This document shows positions 56,462-64,000 of a stretch of DNA of 64,000 nt, in pieces. The first letter of the stretch is position 1; every line of letters starts with the position of its first letter. This DNA comes from Paramacrobiotus metropolitanus (lineage: Eukaryota > Tardigrada > Eutardigrada > Parachela > Macrobiotidae): NCBI RefSeq assembly GCF_019649055.1, contig NW_026570302.1, forward strand, positions 186,001 to 250,000. Direction: 5' to 3'. The notes below the pieces were generated by a model. That model was not told the DNA's origin. It saw only the letters and a list, made by a program, of their open reading frames with translations, and searched no databases. Made by a program: the position numbers and the translations under genes.

Positions 56462-58391
56462 ATGTTCGACTCGTACAGGAAGCACCGTAACGCTGTGTAC
56501 ATTCTGGGCAGCGATCGGCGGATGCGCTATGGAAAAGTAGTGGACGTGGCAGATAACGGTCTCTTCGTCGATCTGCTCTGTCCAAACCGAGGACGTGAAT
56601 TTGTGCCTTTCGACAGCGTCTTCTCTCCCCGTACCACAAGTATACACGATACGGAGTTTTTTCTTGAACAAGAGCAGGTCATCGTCGCGGTGGAGATCTT
56701 GGTGCCGGAGACGCCATCGGGTCCGTGGATTTGGGTGCCGGGTGAAATGCGCTACGTGCGACGCAGTTGGCCTCATGCAGTGTGCGGAGGGGCCGTTGTC
56801 CACTGGCTGAGTCCGGACGCCGGGGTGTCGTACACCGACATGGTGTCTGCGAAACGCATTCGACCGCCTTGCGATGTGGCAGGTTATCTGCGGTTGGCTG
56901 AGTGCTCTAAAGCGGTGGATGAAGATGACGGCTACTGTTTCGATCCTGACAAACACCCTTTGTTTCGGGATCGCATCCGTCAGGGAAATTCATCCGGCGC
57001 GTTTATGACGCGCAGTGCGGACCTAGGCGAGAAATTCCGCTCGCTGACCACGGCAGAAGCCGCGTCGCTCATTAAACGGTTGAAAGGCTACGATATCGAC
57101 TTCTACTCTCCCGTTTTCGTGGTGGACCTCAAGGACGGGAAGTTGAAATATGTTTACCAGCTCCTTTGTAAAGAGATTTCCGATCAAAGATACACAGAGC
57201 AGATGATGGTAAGAGATGCTTCTTTACGGCAAAAGTTTTTCGGCAAAAGTAATAGGTGTTGAACGGTTTCAGAAAGCTATTGGCAATTTTCATCAGAGGT
57301 TGGTCGGCATCGTCAAGTATCTGACCGAGGAGACCCCGCGAATCGACGATGAGGTGGCGCTACCGGTGGAACTGTGGCAGGAGGTGTTTTCTCACCTGAA
57401 CACCGTAACGCAGACGATGTTGGGGCCCGTGTGTACAACGTGGAACCAGATCATGAATGCCCCGGTGCTGCGTTACACGATAGTTGTCCGCAACGACGAT
57501 TACTCCACAAGGGATTACGATTTTCTCAGTTTGGCGATGGTATACCAGCGCTTACGCGCCGGCACAAATCGCGTTATCATAACGAGCCCGAATGATCGCA
57601 GTTGGACGCTGGTGGACGGTGCGATGATGGTGGGCGACATGATGCATTATGTGGCTGCTCCAACCGGCCTGCGACTGCGGACCGTTCATCTGCGCCGCGT
57701 CAAACTGCAGTTGATGATTTACGGCGATGTCCCTAGCGCGTATATTACTGATCCACACCGTCATCACGCGTTTGTTGACACGCCCAAGCCAAGTACAGCG
57801 GAATCTTCACAATCCAGCTACCTGTGGATGGAGGAGTTCATTGCCGGGTGCCGCAGTCTGCCGTGTGACGCCATCCACATCGCGAATTGCCCCGTTACCT
57901 TGGTGTGCAGCTTTTTCCTGGAACCGGAGCACTGGAGAACGGCGGTCAAGTTTAAGAAGTTTGATGTTGAGATTAAAACCGGAATTCGTAGCGCGCGATT
58001 GCCGCTTGGCGGTGATTTCGGTTGCACATTGTGGGATGCTTTGGAAGCGGCACTGCCGTTTCCCGACGTGCAGGAGCTCCAAAATCTGCAGCAAAGGTTG
58101 GAAGAGCGCGGGAAAGAAACGGAGAACCAGAGAACAGCCGTCTGCAAGGTACAATTGCCAGTTGCAATGAGCTAAACCCTTTCGTTGTGTACGGCTTTGA
58201 CGGCAGTGTAAAATGTTTTTCTGCAGATGTTATGTGCGGTGCAGTCCTGCGATCCGCGTCCAACGACGCACTATCGCGGGAAGAACTGGTGCGTGGACGG
58301 CCTGGGAGATTTGCAGTTGGACAAATTGTCGCGCACGACTCTACACTTTCTCGTTGAAGTGCAGAAGAAAACGGTTCGGGAAAGATGGTGA
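56462..58391 (+). CDS. array unit 9: Agenet/Tudor-like + F-box protein, intact, plus strand
   Basis: Three exons, 56462-57208, 57273-58148 and 58227-58391, phase 0, encode 595 residues; introns are 64 and 78 bases. Residues 1-249: AVYILGSDRRMRYGKVVDV, ADNGLFVDLLCPNRGREFV, VEILVPETPSGPWIWVPGEM and MVSAKRIRPP. Residues 250-541: F-box at about 279-325 (ALPVELWQEVFSHLNTVTQ, GPVCTTWNQIMNAPVL), then YQRLRAGTNRVIIT, FIAGCRSLPCDAIHIANC and WDALEAALPFPDVQELQ. Residues 542-595: the cap, TTHYRGKNWCVDGLGDLQLD. The ATG at 56462 matches the start position of all other units. This is the cleanest unit and the best guide to exon borders. It is likely an SCF adaptor with a Tudor-type reader; the substrate is unknown. 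Confidence 0.82.
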
Positions 58392-58779
58392 CGTATGCGA
58401 TGACAGCACAATTTTTCTCCATATGTTGTCATGGGATGCTAGATTGTTTTTGTCAGGTTTTAGTTCTTTTTGATATCGAAAGTAAAGAATTAACTAGTTT
58501 GCATTTACTCCCCATTTTTATCTGATTCACTTTTTTTTCTTACAGTATATTATGTCTGTTTAGTTAACTAATCGCTATTCTGAGGGCCTGTCGTTTTGAT
58601 ATGGAGCCACACAACACATTTTCTGCTGGTTTTTCTAATAAATCAATCACTTATTAAATGCTACAACATTGTTACATAACTCAAAGTGCCGTAAACTTCT
58701 ACGAAACCATCAGCATAACCCGTTTCCGTTTCCACCTTCAACAGTTTTCTTAGCAGTTACAGTACACTGCGGTGTGTGA
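58392..58779. other. spacer between units 9 and 10
   Basis: Contains the 3' UTR of unit 9. The first third of the Tudor-like module expected for unit 10 is not found here in any frame. Confidence 0.5.
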
Positions 58780-61040
58780 TTTGGCCGACTGTGTGTTCAT
58801 AACACCGCCTACCTAACTTCCGATTCGCTGGCTGATGATGGGTTCTTCGTGGATCTGCGATGCCCCGCTGGACGACGCCGATTCTTCCCTTTCGACAGCA
58901 ATGTCTTCTTGACAATGACAATCAGCCACCTGTTCGGGATGCACACGGCTGAAATGTATGCCGCACAACAAGAGCTTTTTCCCGTGGAGGTGTTGATGCG
59001 CGAGACCCTGTCCAGTCCATGGAAGTGGATTCCGGCGGAAATGATCAATTTGGCGCGTGGCAGGGGGCATGAGTGGTACGAGGTCGCCGTGGTGAAATGG
59101 GGTGACCATCTGGCACGCACGGATATCGTTCCTGTCGACCGTATCCGCTTACGAATCCCGGAGACGTGGTGGAGCAAACATCAGCACCATGGAGGAAATG
59201 ATAGCTATCCTTTAATGGGCTCCATTCAGGGTGCGGCGAAACGCGTTGGAAAAGGGTTCATTTGTGATGAGCAAGATAAAGTGGGAGAAGGACTGTCCAA
59301 TTTCCGCCCAAGAACTGCAAAGAACACTGCAGACTACCCCGAATACTTCAAGAAATTCAACGAGCGTGAAATTGTTTTCCTGGAGATCAAAGATGGATTT
59401 TTGTGGTATCTTGAGCGCCGCGTCAAGGCCTTCATGGTACAAGACCGCGAAGAAACACCCGCTGTAAGTTCTGCCTCTATTTTCGCATTATGAATTTGCG
59501 TATGGGTCTCCAGTTGAGACGCGATGAAAAAATTGATTACATGATAATTTTTATTATTGTACAACTGTTATTAGTTTTTTATTTTGTATATGTTTTTTAT
59601 GCTCATGTGCTTATATGCGTACATCAATAAAAAATTATCAAGTTTGATAATGCAGAACAGCGCCGAGAATACCGTGCTTGTGGTGTCCGGTACGCGAATC
59701 CATATTGTGAAGTTCTCAAATCCGATAATCGTCGCAGTACTCTTCTACCTGCACTATTGTTGTTTAAAATTTCGGCGGTTTTTTTGCAGCAAGAGGCGGA
59801 AGCCGTGCCTCGTATGGCCCCTACATATCTTCCTGACCTCATGAAAAATTCCAGCCCGCCTCCCGCGGACTTGGACATTCTGGACGGCAGCCGTGTCCTG
59901 CCGATGGAATTGTGGCTGGAAGTGTTTTCCCATCTGGACACGTTAACGCAGAACAAACTGCGCAGGGTGTGCTCAGCATGGGATGCCCTTCTGCAGTCCC
60001 CTCTGCTGACGGCCAACGTAGTTACGGGATTTTCCGCAATGAGCGATATTGAGCGGCGCGATTACAATGTGACGTCTCCCGTATTCAAATGCCTGCGACC
60101 ATCTACTCGCCGCATCCTTCTTGTTAGTCGACCGAAAGATGGCATTCGAATGGCTGAGTTCTACAAGGTGATGGACATGATACGGTGTGTTCGGGAGAAC
60201 TCTCCTGGAGTTCTAACGGTAACGTTCTATCTGGTGCGGTATGAATGGCATTTCCGTTTGGTGGACTTGACCATGAACGACCGGTTGCCATGGTGTGATT
60301 GCACGTTGCATCATCCTCAAGTGGAAGTGGACCAGGAACCCGACGGGGATCAGTGCGGCAATGCCTTGGATGATTTTATTGCGACATGCCGACGTCTGCC
60401 GTGCGCTGCGATCCAGCTGAGCCAATGCCGTTTTGGATTGACGGTCGATGGGACGCTTAGTTGTCTGGCTATTAACATTCGCGGTGCGCGCCTGACAGTG
60501 GATGACGAATTCGCCAGCACGGTGCGGGAAGCCTTCGAAGCGAGCTTGCCGATACCGAGTGAGAAGCAACTGCATGATTTGATGACATCGTTGGACCGGA
60601 TCGCTGATCCACATAAATGCGAGGATCCTAAGTTTCGACGGAAGTACGAGAGAACGGTTTGCAAGGTACTAGTAGGCTGCTAAATTCCGCGATGTTCTCA
60701 CTTTTCACAATTCTCGCGTGAATTGAGAAGATCCCAAAACGGTGTTACTCATCGCAAAATGTTTCGTTTTTCTAGATGTACCGTACCGTCGTACCTTATA
60801 CTATCTGTTATCAGTTCGAAATATGTCAAATATGCTTTATCTTTCCAGCTTTTGTGTGCAACGCAGACAGCTGATCCGCGCTCGTCGCTGCATTACCGCG
60901 GACGAAAGTGGTGTGTGGATGGACTCGGGCGACTGCAGGTGGAGAAGCTGTCACGTATTACGCTGCACTTTCTTATCCAACTGGCGAAAAACGTCGACGA
61001 TTTCATAGCCAATCATCCGTTCCTTTGCTGCCAGGAGTGA
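58780..61040 (+). pseudogene. array unit 10: 5'-truncated Agenet/Tudor-like + F-box gene
   Basis: Exon 1 is open to its donor at 59463 (LADDGFFVDLRCPAGRRRFF, VEVLMRETLSSPWKWIPAEM, DIVPVDRIRLRIPETWW), but the N-terminal part with N-S-V-D-V and R-Y-G-R-V-V is missing. The frame goes back to a stop at 58777 with no ATG between it and the conserved part. Exon 2 (59790-60665, 876 bases, same length as in unit 9) is intact: VLPMELWLEVFSHLDTLTQN, RRVCSAWDALLQSPLL, FKCLRPSTRRILLV, TSLDRIADPHKCEDP. Exon 3 (60849-61040) is intact: SSLHYRGRKWCVDGLGRLQV. Either a 5' truncation killed it, an upstream non-homologous exon supplies a start, or translation begins at a later ATG (58915) without the first Tudor strands. 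Confidence 0.65.
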
Positions 61041-62678
61041 ACAACCTATGCGGCATATTCGACGGTGTTGTTCTGATGCGGGATACTTGACTCAGAAATA
61101 GATTTTCGTTATAAATGGTTTTTTACTGATGCTGTTTCTGTCGGACACTGGACAGTACCGGTTGATAGTTGCGGTGGAGTGTGCTTCATCTTGAGTTATT
61201 TATTGTATAACGGTCGATCCTTATGTGTGTAACACTGGTTGATGTTTTCTCTTATCAGAAAGTAGTTTACATTTAAATATCATTATCGGCAGCTGTGTCC
61301 TGGATGGCGAATTATTTTCATTCCGAATGAAATCATAAAAAGGTTTTGAATTCCCAATTTATTTGAGCACTTAACAGGCAGCCGCTCCGGCCAATCCTGC
61401 CATCGATGGGCGAAAAAACCCGGAAGCGGTAGTGAAGACGTTAAACCGTTTACTGATGCTCAGCACATCGACGACCAATCGATTGAAGAGGCTCAGGTTA
61501 TCCATACTGCAGTTTAAATCACCAGCCAAAAACGTTCACCTACATTTTGTCATCTTACACTCCATCGACTTCCACGAAGACGACAGCTAAAAAACCCACA
61601 AATCCCAAGAAAACTCAGAAACCTAAGAAAACTACGATGGTGCAGCTAGAAGCTAGTTAGGGGACTGTTCGACGAAGTGACGGTCGACAAATTTTCGTCG
61701 ATGAAATCGCGGGTCACACAAAAACGAGACACAACGAACAACAAGCCGATTTTCCGACTGGTAAACGTCGATTTTGACTTGGCCGTGGTGTGACCATGTG
61801 GGAAAATAACGTAAGGAAGTACGTATAAAACACATCACGCCCTTCTGTAACAAACATCGGCTCACTGTCCTCAACAAAAGTTACATCCTACAGTGGAACA
61901 ACGAATGTTCGACATTCTTTTGCCCACCCGTCTGTTAGGCTGACTGATCCTAATCTACCGCAATGTTCCATCAATGACATCCATGCAAAACGCGTGGCCT
62001 TTACGCAGCTTCTGTTTGTTGGCGGAAACAATGCCATTGCCTACTCGTAGTATCCAAGAGCTTGCAAAATCTTCGCCTGATTTAACGCACTCAAGTTTCG
62101 GCACATTGAGTTTCTTGCATGTCCACTTTTCAATATGGCTCCTGTTCAAAACATTGTTATCTTAAGTAGATTCGTTTTTGTTCTTGTCCTAGTGAAACAC
62201 CTTTGCGCGGCAATAATCTAAAAAGTTATCCCGATTTCTAAGCGAGTCCCGTTTTCAGAGCTAGTAATTATTACAAAGAAGTAAGTGGACCACGTTTTCG
62301 ACAACAAACTATAATGCACGCACCCGATCCTCTACAGAAATTCTCACGTTGCATTGTTGCAGCAATAACAGTTTTATTTTGGGATGAACTGACGGTTGCT
62401 TGATAAGTTTTCTTGCTATTTTTCTCTAATCCATTACGGTGGGAAAATAAGTACATATTAAATCATGTACAATATTTGCGATACGGATTCGGTTTATGAT
62501 TGTTGTATGTAACCGCTACCGAACATAACAAAACAATAAACAGAAGTATCATTCAGGATAATCAGAAGGATCGACAAAATCAACAAAAATAATAAAACTA
62601 ATTGAGATACAAGTAAAACAAATGTCATAATTAATAGAGATTCCACGGCCCTTTGCATAAACCTTCATGATCATATGC
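61041..62678. other. convergent spacer between units 10 and 11
   Basis: No gene. About 61560-61720 resembles, in reverse orientation, 27150-27310 (shared pieces like AAACCTAAGAAAAC, GACGGTCGAC and GCGGGTCAC), suggesting another old dispersed repeat. The rest is unassigned. Confidence 0.4.
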
Positions 62679-64000
62679 TTAGTAGTATAATCTAATCTTA
62701 TATCCCCTTAGAATTTCGGGCCCGAATCTGATCGGTTCCAGAGACTCCTTCAAGTCCGCCACCAGCTGAATGAGGAAATGCAGTGCAGTGCGCGACAAAT
62801 CCTGCAGCCGCAAACCCTCCAGTCCATCCACACACCAAATCTTCCCGCGGTAATACAACGAAGGACGGGGATCAGCTGTCTGTGTCGCACATAGGATCTG
62901 GAAAATTAAATCTATTTTTAGGTGTTTTCGGAATTTGGTTCAAAATGTTGACCGACATTTTATGGTGCATATGAAAACAAATGTACCGTTCTATCAGTTC
63001 ACGAATACTGCCGGATCTAACCAAATTGCCCAGAGCGTATTAGCGTACTATAATTGCAGATTTTATCGAAAGGTAATAATATTATTGACTGCAGTTTCAA
63101 CTTTCAGTAGCACTGTAATTTTTCTTATGGCACGTGTTTACAAACTGACTTTGACCGCTAAAACTTGAACGTTGAACTCTCCTCCATTATTTTCATAGTT
63201 TCGATAAGTGACTTTATATTCTTGCTAAGCCTACACTGCTACTAGCTTCCTCGAAGCGCAGACTAAGCAATTCAAATTGTGGTACTCTGTAGCAGCTTTA
63301 TTTTAAAGCCAGCAAAACATCCATATCTTTCGCAGCACCTCACCTTGCCTGCTAATCGGGGAAATATCACGCGGAACCGAGCTGCTTCAGGTCATACCGC
63401 GTATCGAAAACCCCAGCCACAAATCTGCTGAGTGCATGCATTTGCTCATCACTCGGTACCGGCAAACCCGCTTCCAACACTTCCCACACTGTACTCGCGA
63501 AATGCCCGTTTATGTTCAATGACGCTCCGGACATGTTGATAATCAGGCGAGAAAAGTTATCCAGACAGTCGACGTACAAATCCGCATTGCATCCGTAAAA
63601 CTGGATCGTGTCACAAGGAAGACGGGAGCATACGGCAGTGAAATCCCGGAGAAAAATGCTGTCTAGACTGGTCTCGCGTACCTCGCATTTCGCCGCGTTC
63701 GGATGATGCAGCGCACACTCGTCTCTGTCCATCATGTGGCTACTCAGGCAGAAATGGCATGGTACGCGCACTAGACAGAGTGCTGCCAAGGGGATGCCGG
63801 TGGTGCTCTGCGCCACGTGCTGCATTATGCCGATCACTTTGAAAAGGTCACCTACCCATTCCTCACGCAGCGAGGTCAGAATGATACGGCGCGTAGATGG
63901 TCGTAAACATCTGAAGATTGGAGATGTCAGAAGATAATCGTCCAGCTCAGAACTCTGCTCATCAAGGCTGCCCAGAACTAGGTTAGCTGTCAGCAAAGGT
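62679..64000 (-). CDS. array unit 11: F-box protein gene, partial at the window end
   Basis: The cap exon is 62679-62897 (PSLYYRGKIWCVDGLEGLRL, with a long tail). The F-box exon ends at a donor at 63344 (CAAG-GTGAGG) and runs off the window at 64000, so the F-box itself and the Tudor-like exon are not seen. Visible parts: FRCLRPSTRRIILTS, FTAVCSRLPCDTIQFYGC and WEVLEAGLPVPSDEQM. The main frame meets a stop at 63367, 23 bases short of the donor, while another frame (RFRVIFPRLAGK) reaches it. Either a one-base frameshift occurred near the exon end or this unit ends early and skips the cap. It is closest to unit 8 (both have CALHHPNAA). Confidence 0.6.

Noticed and set aside
1-64000. CRISPR arrays, bacterial operons or ribosomal RNA genes
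   Set aside because: None seen; gene structure is eukaryotic throughout.

Overview
The window is eukaryotic and metazoan. It carries split genes with GT-AG introns, a cullin-1 gene, a ferritin, an immunoglobulin-superfamily membrane protein, a PIF/Harbinger transposon and several small terminal-inverted-repeat elements. My best guess is a compact-genome ecdysozoan, perhaps a tardigrade. This rests on gene density, short introns and the type of expanded gene family, not on a species-specific marker, so it is only about a coin-flip.

Left part (1-20.4 kb) holds single genes. The 3' end of a CUL1 gene is on + (to 2643), followed by a GPI-type LU/three-finger protein on - (3627-5004). Next come two tandem paralogous bulb-type (mannose-binding) lectins on - (5936-6572 and 7823-8406). 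A PIF/Harbinger transposon follows (about 9116-12044), with a SANT/coiled-coil accessory gene and an intact DDE transposase in opposite orientations. Then come a four-exon ferritin on + (12616-14382) whose ferroxidase centre is altered, and a five-exon, three-Ig, basigin/neuroplastin-like membrane protein on + (16066-20424).

Right part (21-64 kb) is dominated by one lineage-expanded, three-exon gene family that I could assign to no named family. Exon 1 encodes a module that looks like the tandem Agenet/Tudor domains of FMRP. Exon 2 encodes an F-box followed by about 240 residues of conserved unknown sequence. Exon 3 encodes a short cap with a W-C-V-D-G-L motif. Eleven units plus one remnant are visible. 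Six look intact: unit 1 21098-23664, unit 2 25213-28309, unit 3 29323-31565, unit 4 34730-37377, the divergent unit 5 38449-42678, and unit 9 56462-58391. The others are broken, truncated or cut by the window edge: remnant 45903-46870, unit 6 47093-49104, unit 7 50212-52127, unit 8 53580-55692, unit 10 58780-61040, unit 11 62679-64000. The array was clearly shaped by tandem duplication and decay.

Small transposons fill the gaps and introns. They include two TA-flanked inverted-repeat elements (39923-40968, which carries a retrotransposon reverse-transcriptase tail, and 44726-45474) and a dispersed foldback repeat with copies at 7150, 18430, 34940-35606 and 46131-46560. There is also a 498-bp tandem duplication at 52690-53685.

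Functional reading: F-box proteins are adaptors of SCF ubiquitin ligases whose scaffold is CUL1, and the array lies about 18 kb from a CUL1 gene. The family would be expected to couple an RNA- or methyl-lysine/arginine-reading Tudor module to ubiquitination. That role is inference from domain logic only.
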